From contig JAGGXP010000041.1 of the NCBI GenBank assembly GCA_021163005.1, positions 1 to 33,251 of the forward strand: a stretch of 33,251 bases of DNA, given 5' to 3'. The position numbers and the translations under genes were made by a program. Numbering within the stretch: the first letter of the stretch is position 1; every line of letters starts with the position of its first letter. Shown here piece after piece: positions 1-7,030 of the stretch. The stretch is from Candidatus Aenigmatarchaeota archaeon (lineage in GTDB: Archaea; Aenigmatarchaeota; Aenigmatarchaeia; QMZP01; JAFGSV01). The notes below the pieces were generated by a model. It worked only from the letters and a program-made list of their open reading frames with translations. It was not told where the DNA came from and ran no database searches.

Positions 1-8
1 ACATATAA

Positions 9-173
9 GATGTCACTATAGACAATCCTAAACTTGAAAAAGGCAATAAAACATACACATGCGAAAACTGTAATAAAAAACTCAATCCAAAACATGATAG
101 CATATTTTCTCTATCAGACGTGACAACGTATGGTGAATCTTCATATCGTTTTACCTTCAATTATCTCCTTTAA
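9..173 (+). pseudogene. Decayed zinc-finger reading frame, no start codon
   Basis: An open frame of 54 codons follows an in-frame TAA at 6-8 and ends at TAA 171-173, but it has no ATG, GTG or TTG start. The translation looks protein-like: it contains a C-x2-C pair (YTCENCNKKL) followed by a hydrophilic, aromatic-rich tail. The base composition is AT-rich, unlike the housekeeping genes to the right. I read it as the 3' remnant of a frameshifted gene whose upstream part lies in another frame or outside the window. A chance open frame in AT-rich DNA is the alternative. Confidence 0.3.
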
Positions 174-272
174 TCCCGATTTTTCAGCGAGTATTTCATA
201 AGTAATGGTCTTTCTTTCTTTTGCTTTACTCTTAATAATATTATAAATTTCTTGGATTATCTCTTCATCCAT
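141..272 (-). CDS. Small AT-rich ORF, 43 aa, unknown
   Basis: An ATG at 270-272 opens a 43-codon frame ending in TGA at 141-143. The peptide begins MDEEIIQEIYNIIKSKAKER and is predicted to be mostly helical and charged, like the N-terminal helix of a small DNA-binding protein, but no family is recognisable. It overlaps the 3' end of the decayed plus-strand frame, so at most one of the two is functional. A T-rich stretch about 25-35 nt upstream could be a promoter. It may be a real small gene, a truncated N-terminus or chance. Confidence 0.3.
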   Translation of the reverse strand: MDEEIIQEIYNIIKSKAKERKTITYEILAEKSGLKEIIEGKTI

Positions 273-330
273 TACAAATTTTTGTTAAGTATCCTTAAAA
301 AACTTAAATTCCCCCTCTAAATCGTTAATC

Positions 331-346
331 TCCCGGCGGGGGCATA
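331..346 (+). repeat. 16-bp copy of a tRNA-Glu 3' end (candidate att remnant)
   Basis: These 16 bases are identical to 32186-32201, which there form the last T-loop base, the 3' T-stem strand, the 3' acceptor strand, the discriminator A and two flanking bases of tRNA-Glu. No other tRNA part is present here. Archaeal and bacterial integrases commonly recombine at tRNA 3' ends and leave such a fragment at the far end of the element. Given its orientation, an element would lie to the left, off the window. Chance identity over 16 bp is unlikely but not excluded. Confidence 0.45.
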
Positions 347-467
347 TCTTCTATTAAATCAAACACGTCAACAACCGTCCGACAAAGCCGACAAAACATT
401 CCATCTATAATGATGCTGTGTGTGCTGAACCTGCCGGAATGATTCTTGCCCCTTTTATGGGGTTTCT

Positions 468-1016
468 TTAGACCAAAAATTCAGAGAGTTCTTCCATTAC
501 GCCTGCAGCAGCCATGAGAAAGCCGAATTTCACCCTGACGCCCTGAAGATGTTCCCCGCCCTGGCAGGAATGCCTTGTTTTCATTTTGCTTCCGGATGGC
601 AGCGATTCTGCTGCCTGCCTGCTTTCGGGTTTCCTGCTGCTGAACACAACCCATTGCGAGCCACTGCATCTCGCATCAATCCATTGTTTTTTTGTCCTGT
701 ATACAAGATGCCTCGATGCCTCATTGTCGGTGGTTGTTATCACAAGGTCAAAAGGCCGGAGTTGCCTGCTGCTGGTGATATATTCGGGCAGGGCCTTCAT
801 ATGATACCTTTTCGCCAGCACTTCCGTCTTGTTTTTGCCTATGTCCTCGGATTCAAACCGTTGCCAGAGCAGGTTTTTCAACTCAACCCTGTCACCGTCC
901 GCAAGTGTCACATCGGCTCTGATTATGCTGTTCCTTCTCGCGAATTCGAGGAATTCAGCCAGCCAAGATCCTATCCCGCCGCAGCCCATTATCAGTATTT
1001 TCCGCTGCATGGACAC
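468..1016 (-). CDS. Minimal E1-like (ThiF/MoeB/HesA) Ubl-activating enzyme
   Basis: This 182-residue protein matches the Rossmann adenylation core of the E1/ThiF superfamily, which adenylates the C-terminal glycine of ubiquitin-like proteins. Visible are the nucleotide loop GCGGIGS (residues 11-17), the D40-x-D42 pair, N48, Q52-R53, the D58-x-G60-K-x-K63 block and the T-x-D97-N98 motif, all typical of active E1 enzymes. Cys117 and Cys151 are possible thioester cysteines; Cys151 lies just before the last helix, near where ThiF-type proteins carry theirs. The protein is shorter than ThiF or MoeB (about 240-250) and lacks their paired CxxC zinc ligands. The start is GTG at 1016, five bases after GGAGG; ATG at 1010 is the alternative. 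The Shine-Dalgarno overlaps the stop of the zinc-finger gene, so translation is probably coupled. It is the last gene of the Ubl operon. Confidence 0.85.
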   Translation of the reverse strand: MSMQRKILIMGCGGIGSWLAEFLEFARRNSIIRADVTLADGDRVELKNLLWQRFESEDIGKNKTEVLAKRYHMKALPEYITSSRQLRPFDLVITTTDNEASRHLVYRTKKQWIDARCSGSQWVVFSSRKPESRQAAESLPSGSKMKTRHSCQGGEHLQGVRVKFGFLMAAAGVMEELSEFLV

Positions 1017-1025
1017 TGACTCCTC

Positions 1026-1253
1026 CTATCTCCTGAACTGTTTCCGCGGCGGAAGTTTTTTCAGGCCGTGCATTATTTCAAGCACGCATTTTTCCGAACA
1101 CGCGTCCTTCTCAAAGCGTGTCACCTCAACGGGTCCCAAACTTTCCGCGGCTGTTATCGTGAACCAGCCGTACGGAAGATCGTAACCGTTCCTGACAGTC
1201 TCTTCCTTTCCGCAGCTGTCGCACCTGATTCTGCGGTATTCAGCTATTGACAT
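1026..1253 (-). CDS. Small zinc-finger protein of the Ubl operon
   Basis: A 75-residue protein with C-x2-C (RCDSCGKEE, about residues 11-14) and a second knuckle CSEKC about 40 residues later. Between them is a DLPYGW segment as in short treble-clef proteins of phages and plasmids (pattern: C-x2-C, LP-G-W, then C-x3-C). The C-terminus is basic (KKLPPRKQFRR). It lies 33 nt after the Ubl gene and 9 nt before the E1 gene, all on the same strand, with GGGGAGGG upstream of its ATG. The two knuckles could form one zinc site only, so this is not a RING domain. It could be an adaptor, a conjugation target or a nucleic-acid-binding partner; no function is established. Confidence 0.7.
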   Translation of the reverse strand: MSIAEYRRIRCDSCGKEETVRNGYDLPYGWFTITAAESLGPVEVTRFEKDACSEKCVLEIMHGLKKLPPRKQFRR

Positions 1254-1286
1254 GTTTTCCCTCCCCTCAGACAGATGAAGGGCTCT

Positions 1287-1481
1287 TCAGCCCCCGACAA
1301 GTCTGTCTGTTATGATGACCTCGGAGTCATCTTCTATGCTGTCTGCTGCCGGCTGGAACATGCCGTCTTTGAAAACCCATTTTCCGGCGGCTATCTGCTC
1401 GGCTATGTAGGACGTCGCTTCCTCCGTCTTCAGTTCCAGTTCTGTGTGTCCATTTTCATTCAGCACTTTTATTTTTACCAT
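1287..1481 (-). CDS. Ubiquitin-like protein with native C-terminal Gly-Gly
   Basis: This 64-residue protein has the outline of a beta-grasp Ubl: an N-terminal beta hairpin (MVKIKVLNENG, then HTELELK), one helix (ATSYIAEQIAAGKW), a middle strand region and a last strand SEVIITDRLVGG. The final residues mirror the ...LRLRGG end of ubiquitin and the GG tails of MoaD, ThiS and SAMPs. The stop codon TGA follows the second glycine directly (checked at 1287-1298), so no protease is needed to expose the diglycine. The Shine-Dalgarno AAGGAGGT is very strong. The gene sits 18 nt after the 526-residue gene and is followed by the zinc-finger and E1 genes. The E1 in the same operon supports a Ubl that is adenylated. 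Whether it is conjugated to proteins or carries sulfur cannot be told from sequence. Confidence 0.75.
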   Translation of the reverse strand: MVKIKVLNENGHTELELKTEEATSYIAEQIAAGKWVFKDGMFQPAADSIEDDSEVIITDRLVGG

Positions 1482-1499
1482 TTTACTACCTCCTTTTAA

Positions 1500-3080
1500 T
1501 TAAGAGATTATGACTTCATCGTTGCCCTCATCAGAAAGTGTCTCGACCTCTGCTTTGAGAGACGTGTCGTTGAGCAGGAGAAGCATCTGCGAAAGCAGTC
1601 TGTCCGAATTGACTAAATACTTTTTTCTGTCATCTTCTTCAATGCAGATATACCCTCCGGCCGGAAATGTGCGTACTTCTGTATCGTTGCTTATGAAATA
1701 ATTGCGTATCTCTCCTTTGACTATGTAGCCTTCCTCACCGTCGAAAACATCTTTTTTTATTCTGTCCCTGTGTTTCTCCAGGAATTCCCTAAGCAACCTG
1801 TCTGCATTTCTTTTCGCCTTTGCAGCGTTCTCCCTGGCTAGTTCCATTATCTTAAGGGTGTCCTTCTTGCCGAATATTGAAGAAAGCCGACGGAACATCC
1901 AAGAGACTTCAAAATGGTCTATTAACCAGCGAGGAGGTTTGGCAATATCCGGTAAATAGTCACGGAAGAACATATCATCGAGTTCTGAAACGTTGTATTT
2001 CAAAGGCACGGTTTTCCCGTCGAGCGGCGATACCGCGTACATTTTCCCCTGTTCGTAAGACACTGCTATTTTGATGTGAAATTCCTTGTCTCCATCGGCT
2101 TTGAGACCGCGGGCGCTGAACAGCAATCCCCTTTCCAGCTGCCGTTTGACAGCTATGGGTGTCACGGAAAGTTCGCTGCTCATTTTAAGTAACTCTTTTC
2201 GGCTTTTAATGTCCGGGGAATTCATGATAAGATGGCCGAGGCTTTCGGTGTCTATTTCCCTGCCGTCTATGAAAAATCTGTTCTTCTTCACCTCAAACCA
2301 AAAGTATATGTCTCCCAGTATCATTTTGTACCTGCCGTTCTGAAGATTCGTAATGTTTTCGGAAATGGATTTAAGGATATATTCAACATTTGCTTGGGAA
2401 TGAAGAAGAGAAAAGCAGCTGGGGAGTCCCATATTCACATATGAGACGATGTCTGTATTTTCTATGCCGTATTTCCTTCCTTTGTAAATGAAGAATTTTC
2501 GTGTCATTTTCAGCGGCCCCTTATTATGCAAAAGATTCTTTCTAAGCCTTTCGAAAAGTCTCATGTTTACTTTCAGCTCCTTCTCTGTGAATGTGCCCTT
2601 CCTGTTTTTGCCGGAAGGTGATTCGAGAATGTCAAAAAAGATGTCCTCGTCCATGGCTGTTTCATCAATCGGCCAGTAGTTCATATTGAATGTCCGCGTT
2701 TTGGATTTGGCCTTGATTTTTCTCACTGTTTCGCTGCCGAGGTTTTTCGTTCGGATTATGATACCGTCAAACTCGTAAAATCCATCTTCGAAATGTCTGT
2801 ATCTTGGCTGGTTGTATTTCGAGATTTCCAGTTCCCTGCTATTCCACAGCACGAACTTTGTTCTCCCCTTCGTCCAGACCTTTTCAATTCTGAGCAGACG
2901 ATCAGACCGCCAAGTGTTCATCCCAAAGGAATCAGGCATTTTGATGGAGACTGGCTTCGTCATCGAGGACCAGACGCTTTTAAGATTAGGGTCCTCTATC
3001 CCGTAAATCTTCAGCGTGTAGTAAAGGTCTCTCCATGACATAAGACGCTCCTTAACTATTTCCTGATTTTCCAGCAACAT
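1500..3080 (-). CDS. Large unrecognised protein heading the Ubl operon (526 aa)
   Basis: I do not recognise this family. It has no membrane segment or signal peptide and is rich in Lys, Arg and aromatic residues. A central region (about 290-350) has short helices of helix-turn-helix character (SSELSVTPIAVKRQLERG). A basic helical stretch lies near 400-435. A compact C-terminal beta domain (about 440-505) contains GYIVKGEIRNYFIS and FPAGGYICIEE, with one cysteine near 477, then a helix ending in LLLND. Similar small C-terminal domains occur in uncharacterised phage and plasmid proteins, from memory only. The ATG at 3080 has a weak A/T box (TAGTTAAT, 3101-3108) 24 nt upstream, consistent with a leaderless start, so this gene may begin the four-gene operon. 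Co-directional tight packing suggests it is the substrate, effector or conjugation partner of the Ubl. Confidence 0.75.
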   Translation of the reverse strand: MLLENQEIVKERLMSWRDLYYTLKIYGIEDPNLKSVWSSMTKPVSIKMPDSFGMNTWRSDRLLRIEKVWTKGRTKFVLWNSRELEISKYNQPRYRHFEDGFYEFDGIIIRTKNLGSETVRKIKAKSKTRTFNMNYWPIDETAMDEDIFFDILESPSGKNRKGTFTEKELKVNMRLFERLRKNLLHNKGPLKMTRKFFIYKGRKYGIENTDIVSYVNMGLPSCFSLLHSQANVEYILKSISENITNLQNGRYKMILGDIYFWFEVKKNRFFIDGREIDTESLGHLIMNSPDIKSRKELLKMSSELSVTPIAVKRQLERGLLFSARGLKADGDKEFHIKIAVSYEQGKMYAVSPLDGKTVPLKYNVSELDDMFFRDYLPDIAKPPRWLIDHFEVSWMFRRLSSIFGKKDTLKIMELARENAAKAKRNADRLLREFLEKHRDRIKKDVFDGEEGYIVKGEIRNYFISNDTEVRTFPAGGYICIEEDDRKKYLVNSDRLLSQMLLLLNDTSLKAEVETLSDEGNDEVIIS

Positions 3081-3185
3081 GAATCGTATAAGAAGCGAGG
3101 ATTAACTATGCTTTTGTTTTTTTTCGTGACGCGGAAAAAAGTCCGGACATGACGAAATATATCCATTCACAATGAAATGTTTCCG

Positions 3186-3464
3186 TTATTTTTTGGAATA
3201 TGCTTCAAAAAACGGGGGCATGTTGAATTTCGGATTACAGACATACCCGACCCTCGCCTTTCCATTAACTATCTTGCCGCTCGTTTTAATGATGTCCAGA
3301 TTTGCGAGTTCCCTAAGTATTGTATATACCCTGCTCTTGCCCATCGACAACCTTTCGATTATCTCGCTGGTAGTGAGTACACACCCGGCCCCATAAAGGC
3401 AAAGATAGACTTTCCAGTGCGAATGCGTCCACCTGCTTATCAGAAACTGTTCAATCTCGTTCAT
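3186..3464 (-). CDS. Winged-helix DNA-binding protein, 92 aa
   Basis: The protein reads as a winged helix: two helices, then TTSEIIERLSMGKSRVYTIL as helix-turn-recognition helix, then the wing KTSGKIVNGKARVGYVC. The SRVYTILRELANLDII pattern resembles TrmB- and MarR-like archaeal regulators. The start codon overlaps the stop of the 296-residue gene (ATGA-type, 3461-3464), so the two are translationally coupled. It lies 105 nt upstream of the Ubl operon on the same strand and is the natural candidate regulator of that operon. The ligand, if any, is unknown. Confidence 0.7.
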   Translation of the reverse strand: MNEIEQFLISRWTHSHWKVYLCLYGAGCVLTTSEIIERLSMGKSRVYTILRELANLDIIKTSGKIVNGKARVGYVCNPKFNMPPFFEAYSKK

Positions 3465-4351
3465 CTGTCATCTACCTTTACTTTGTGCTTATCGCCGCCG
3501 CTTTCGTTTTCCATCAGCGAGAGATAGTAATCCCTCAGTTCCTTTTTGGCCTTAAACAGCATGTTCTCAAAATCTATATTTTTTTCAATGAACATGGATT
3601 CGATGATGGCGTTGGTGTTTTCTTCACTACCAACAGTAGGACTCGAGACCAGATGCAGGAGTATGAGATTTTTTATGAGTATTTGCTCGTCGGGCAGCAG
3701 TTTTTTCAAAAGGTCCTCCTTTATTATGGGATAAAAGAAGTTCACACCGGAATAGAACATGTAGTTATGGAAACCGTCAAAAATGTCACTGAGCGTTATA
3801 TCCGCTGTTTTAAAGTAATCGGCAATTACGTCTTTGAGGTATGTCAGAATAAAATTCTTCATCATCCTGTTTGAAAATATTTCCTTTCTATTCTTCATAA
3901 ACTCGTGTATGATTTTTCTCTCTTCTTTATCTTCATACACTACATATTTGTCATTATAATCGTAATCGAAACTTTTTATGAGAAGGGCATAAATCTTGTT
4001 CCAGTTGATTCTGATGAGCCTGTTCTTTCTTTTCGTTGAATCGAACCTCAACAGGTTTTTTTCCGCCATAATGTTAATCTGCCTCGTGATGGCCGCCTTT
4101 GACTTCTTCAGCATCTTGGCTATATCAATCGCTCTCATTCCCTTATGAGTGATTTTCTTGCCGTCTTCAGATTCTGCAAAGAATTCATCGTCGGCAAGCA
4201 GTGCCAGAATGGAAAATATAGGAGACGAATCGAGAATTTTATCCGGTTTCATCATTTCCCTGGCTTCTTCAATAGTCAGACTCTCCCTGACTGATTCCTC
4301 TCCGGTTTCTGCACCTTCCATGTCTTTTTCGACATTCTTTCCTGAAGTCAT
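3461..4351 (-). CDS. ArsR/MarR-like winged-helix protein with long C-terminal domain
   Basis: A 296-residue protein. The first 40 residues are acidic and probably disordered. A winged-helix domain follows (about 45-120): MRAIDIAKMLKKSKAAITRQ is the helix-turn-helix and RFDSTKRKNRLIRINW the wing. The remaining 170 residues are alpha-helical, rich in Phe, Tyr and Leu, and not recognisable; such a tail often serves dimerisation or ligand binding. TTTTAAAA at 4372-4379 is centred 24 nt upstream of the ATG, so the transcript is probably leaderless. Its coding sequence is visibly AT-richer than the housekeeping genes to the right, a hint of transfer together with the Ubl genes. A transcriptional regulator is the likeliest role. 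Confidence 0.7.
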   Translation of the reverse strand: MTSGKNVEKDMEGAETGEESVRESLTIEEAREMMKPDKILDSSPIFSILALLADDEFFAESEDGKKITHKGMRAIDIAKMLKKSKAAITRQINIMAEKNLLRFDSTKRKNRLIRINWNKIYALLIKSFDYDYNDKYVVYEDKEERKIIHEFMKNRKEIFSNRMMKNFILTYLKDVIADYFKTADITLSDIFDGFHNYMFYSGVNFFYPIIKEDLLKKLLPDEQILIKNLILLHLVSSPTVGSEENTNAIIESMFIEKNIDFENMLFKAKKELRDYYLSLMENESGGDKHKVKVDDR

Positions 4352-4371
4352 GCATTATTTTCAGTGCAAAG

Positions 4372-4379
4372 TTTTAAAA
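4372..4379 (-). promoter_or_regulatory. TATA box for the winged-helix pair
   Basis: TTTTAAAA is centred 24.5 nt upstream of the ATG at 4351, the spacing seen for most leaderless starts in this window. It would drive the two winged-helix genes and, by read-through, possibly the Ubl operon. Confidence 0.6.
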
Positions 4380-4474
4380 ACAGTTAACATCATGTAAACT
4401 ATATTTTCCATCGCAGATATGGAATTGTATATTTTTGGTGCATTGTTTTTAGAGCTTATTTCTAACATCTCATC

Positions 4475-4741
4475 ATGGAAAGCGCCAAGAAGTCCGATTC
4501 AACGGGCATGATGATTATAGACTTCAGCAACGGCGTCCGGGTCATGCTCGACGTGCATGCGCTTCTCAGGGACGGGAACGGACGCAGGTTCATAAGAGCG
4601 ATGGGCGATACTTTGAGGCGCGGCCTGGTGACGAAAGAGAATCTTGAAGCGGACAACAGAAGGCGCTTAGAGAGGGACTTGCTCATCGCCCAAAATGCCG
4701 GTGATGTCATCTGGAACCCAAAGAAATACGCGCATGTTTAG
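4475..4741 (+). CDS. Conserved-looking hypothetical protein, 88 aa
   Basis: A soluble, charged protein with no recognised family. It has an N-terminal strand region (MMIIDFSNGVRVML) and then helices with many Arg residues (RRFIRAMGDTLRRG, NRRRLERDLLIAQ). TTTTTAGA at 4446-4453 is centred 25.5 nt upstream of the ATG, supporting a leaderless start. Codon usage matches the housekeeping genes rather than the Ubl island, so the island boundary probably lies at 4352-4474. It is convergent with the antiporter gene, 8 nt apart. Confidence 0.6.
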   Translation: MESAKKSDSTGMMIIDFSNGVRVMLDVHALLRDGNGRRFIRAMGDTLRRGLVTKENLEADNRRRLERDLLIAQNAGDVIWNPKKYAHV

Positions 4742-4749
4742 CTGCTTTT

Positions 4750-5922
4750 TCACGCAGGGACTCTCGCTATCTTCCACCGCACGAGAAGCCATGAGAACAA
4801 CATGGGTATCATGAATGTGAACACTATGCTCGACGCCACGACGACCGAGTAGAGCTCAATGCCTATGAGTCCGCTGTCAAAGAGTATCTTTATGATTATA
4901 ATGCTCGTGCTGAACCTCACTGAAAGCCCTATGCCCAGCATTATGCTCTCCCTGAAAGGCATGGAATTTCTCGCTGTAAGCAGGCTTCCTATGAGCTTCG
5001 ACGCCATGGAAACCGCGACTATCAGCAGTATCATTACCGGGAAGGATGTCAGATAGGATATGTCGAGAGACGCTCCCACCCATACGAAGAATATGGGGGC
5101 GAAAAAGCCGTAGCATACAGACTTCACCTCGCTCTCTATGAGCCTCAGTCTCTTTTTGGAAACGAATGTCCTGAGCCCTATGCCGGCGAGGAATGCGGCA
5201 AGGGCAGTCGCCTCGGCGTATTGCCCTATGCCGAGGAACAGGAACAGCACGAAAATCGAGAAAATGAAGAGCGTTTCTATGTTGAGGAAGTTGAACTTCT
5301 CACCCTCTTCCTTGAGCTTGCTGAAGGTGAAGGTGAGTACAAACAGGGCAAGCAACGAGCCGAGAATCAGCCAGATGTTGACGCTGCCAGCCTCAGCTGT
5401 TGTCGTGCCGACAACAGCCACCACCATGACAAGAGCCGCCACCTCTATGATGTCGTCAAGCACACCTATGCCTATTATGGCCTCACCCAGCCTGGTCCTG
5501 ACCATCCTGAACTCGTCGAGTATGGGTATAAGTATGGCCTCGCCTACCGTTGCGAACGACAGGGCCACGAGGAACGATACCAACCAGCCGTAGCCGAACA
5601 CGAAGTACACCAGAAGTGTGCCGAAGAATGCCTCGAAAAGTATGATGAAGAATGTTGACTTTAGCAGGAATGCTCCCTTCTTCTTCATGTCCTTTAGGTC
5701 TATCTCGAAGCCTATGATGAACAGGAGGAAGTACATGCCGAGCTGTGCCAAGAATGCAAAGCTCTCAGAGCCCGTGACGTCCGAAAACGGGTTGTACACT
5801 GCTAAAAGCACGCCGAATATGAGGGCGGCGAAAATCCACGGCATCCTGAAACGCTCGAGCACCTTTCCCACTATTATCGTGAAGATGAATGCCACAGCGA
5901 GAACCAAAAACATGTTTAGCAT
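4750..5922 (-). CDS. Na+/H+ antiporter, CPA2 (Kef/NapA) family
   Basis: This 390-residue integral membrane protein has about 12 hydrophobic segments. The unwound-helix motif appears as GMYFLLFIIGFEIDLKDMKKKG and the ion-binding pair as GVLDDIIEV; two adjacent aspartates at this site mark the electrogenic NapA-like members of CPA2. It would exchange Na+ (or K+) for H+ across the cytoplasmic membrane. The frame is open further upstream, but I chose ATG at 5922 because TTATTATA (5943-5950) lies 24.5 nt upstream, which gives a leaderless start, and because the extra upstream residues (MRGIYYRQRQSFI) look non-native. There is no C-terminal TrkA-N or cytoplasmic regulatory domain, so it is a short, core-only transporter. 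Confidence 0.85.
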   Translation of the reverse strand: MLNMFLVLAVAFIFTIIVGKVLERFRMPWIFAALIFGVLLAVYNPFSDVTGSESFAFLAQLGMYFLLFIIGFEIDLKDMKKKGAFLLKSTFFIILFEAFFGTLLVYFVFGYGWLVSFLVALSFATVGEAILIPILDEFRMVRTRLGEAIIGIGVLDDIIEVAALVMVVAVVGTTTAEAGSVNIWLILGSLLALFVLTFTFSKLKEEGEKFNFLNIETLFIFSIFVLFLFLGIGQYAEATALAAFLAGIGLRTFVSKKRLRLIESEVKSVCYGFFAPIFFVWVGASLDISYLTSFPVMILLIVAVSMASKLIGSLLTARNSMPFRESIMLGIGLSVRFSTSIIIIKILFDSGLIGIELYSVVVASSIVFTFMIPMLFSWLLVRWKIARVPA

Positions 5923-5979
5923 AATAAAACTTTGTCTTTGCCTATAATAAATTCCCCGCATGCGAATGCAGGGAGCAAC

Positions 5980-6981
5980 TCACAGCAGCAGGCCCGTCGT
6001 GTGTTCGGCATTGCCGACAGCTGTGCCGAAGTCCTCTGATGTCTTCTTTTTTCCCGTCTTCCTGTCTTCAAGCATTATGTCGCTGATTGTCGCAGGATAC
6101 TCATTGTACACGAGCCTGTTCGGGATGAGCCCGAACGCGCGCTTCCGGAAGATCCATGACGAGTGTGCATAAGATTTCACTGTGAAACTTATCCTGCTTT
6201 TTTCGTTCTCACCACTCACTTCAAAATTGGGAATGTCCGTTCCCTTTCTTACAACTTTCATGTTCTTGAAAATGTGCATGTCTTTGCCGTCGAAGAATGA
6301 TATGTCCTTTTTTACATTCTTTCCGAAAACGAAGTGGTTAGTGTATGTCATTGCCGCTCCTTTTTCGAAATGGAAAATGCCCCAATACCATGGTATGGCC
6401 GGTGCGTTCACAAAAACGCGCTGGAAGTAGGCGGTTCCCTTTATGTTTTTTCCTTCTAATTTACCTGTAAGTTCTGTGTGATTGAGCTTCAGTATTGAAT
6501 AACCCATATTGCCTAACAGTTTATCGGAATGATAAAGAGATTTCTTGAAACTGTCCCCGGTGTTCTCCTTTGCAATGAACTCCATTTTGCGGCCTATCCT
6601 GACTACGCTTTTCGTGCCATTAACAGCAAAGGACGTCGGGGTTTTTGAATCAGTGGAAATGCTGTCTTTCCCGACTTTGATATGACATTTATCCAAAAGG
6701 AAGTTGTGATGCATCCTGTTTCCGTCAAAGTACCAGGCAGCAACCGCGCCGTCAAGATTTGTTCTGTCTAAAGGCAGCTTGATGTCCAGCTTCATATCAT
6801 TGCAGTATATTGTCTTCTCATTCTTTGCTGACCATAATATCATCAGTTGCCGTGGTTTGTCGGGATTCTTTGGATTGTTGAAGAAAAACAGCCAGAACCA
6901 CCACCACCACGAGCCTTTGGGCATGGGTTCATGCCTTATGTCGAAAACCTTTTTCGCAAAATCCACCCTGAGCTCAACCAT
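5980..6981 (-). CDS. Hypothetical protein, possibly lipocalin-like (AttH/CrtC-type)
   Basis: A 333-residue soluble protein dominated by beta strands, with an early Trp/Phe-rich patch (WWWWFWLFFF, about residue 24) and repeated aromatic strands such as AAWYFDGNRMHHNF and IPWYWGIFHFEKG. The pattern recalls the double lipocalin fold of AttH and hydroxyneurosporene-synthase-like proteins, but I cannot confirm this. The frame is open up to 7602, but the upstream part only shadows the divergent gene. ATG at 6981 lies 24.5 nt from the palindromic TTTAAA at 7003-7008, which fits a leaderless start. The C-terminus contains LEDRKTGKKKTSEDFG and shows no membrane anchor. Confidence 0.6.
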   Translation of the reverse strand: MVELRVDFAKKVFDIRHEPMPKGSWWWWFWLFFFNNPKNPDKPRQLMILWSAKNEKTIYCNDMKLDIKLPLDRTNLDGAVAAWYFDGNRMHHNFLLDKCHIKVGKDSISTDSKTPTSFAVNGTKSVVRIGRKMEFIAKENTGDSFKKSLYHSDKLLGNMGYSILKLNHTELTGKLEGKNIKGTAYFQRVFVNAPAIPWYWGIFHFEKGAAMTYTNHFVFGKNVKKDISFFDGKDMHIFKNMKVVRKGTDIPNFEVSGENEKSRISFTVKSYAHSSWIFRKRAFGLIPNRLVYNEYPATISDIMLEDRKTGKKKTSEDFGTAVGNAEHTTGLLL

Positions 6982-7002
6982 ATTATCTATTGGCGCCATT
7001 AT

Positions 7003-7008
7003 TTTAAA
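7003..7008. promoter_or_regulatory. Shared palindromic TATA box of a divergent pair (1 of 5)
   Basis: TTTAAA is centred at 7005.5. The minus-strand ATG (6981) is 24.5 nt away and the plus-strand ATG (7031) is 25.5 nt away. No second A/T box at the right spacing is visible for either gene, so one symmetric box probably serves both leaderless transcripts. Confidence 0.6.
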
Positions 7009-7030
7009 CCATTTGTGATAATTGGTATCT

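Noticed and set aside
390-445. Box C/D sRNA (AATGATGC, CTGA, then ATGATT)
   Set aside because: No final D box or flanking terminal stem; the motifs are short and probably chance.
449-468. Terminator hairpin (CCCC-TTTTAT-GGGG then T run) after the E1 gene
   Set aside because: The T run is on the plus strand, the wrong side for the minus-strand operon, and the stem is only 4 bp.
1026-1253. RING-type E3 ligase in the Ubl operon
   Set aside because: Only four candidate zinc ligands in two knuckles; a RING needs eight in cross-brace order.
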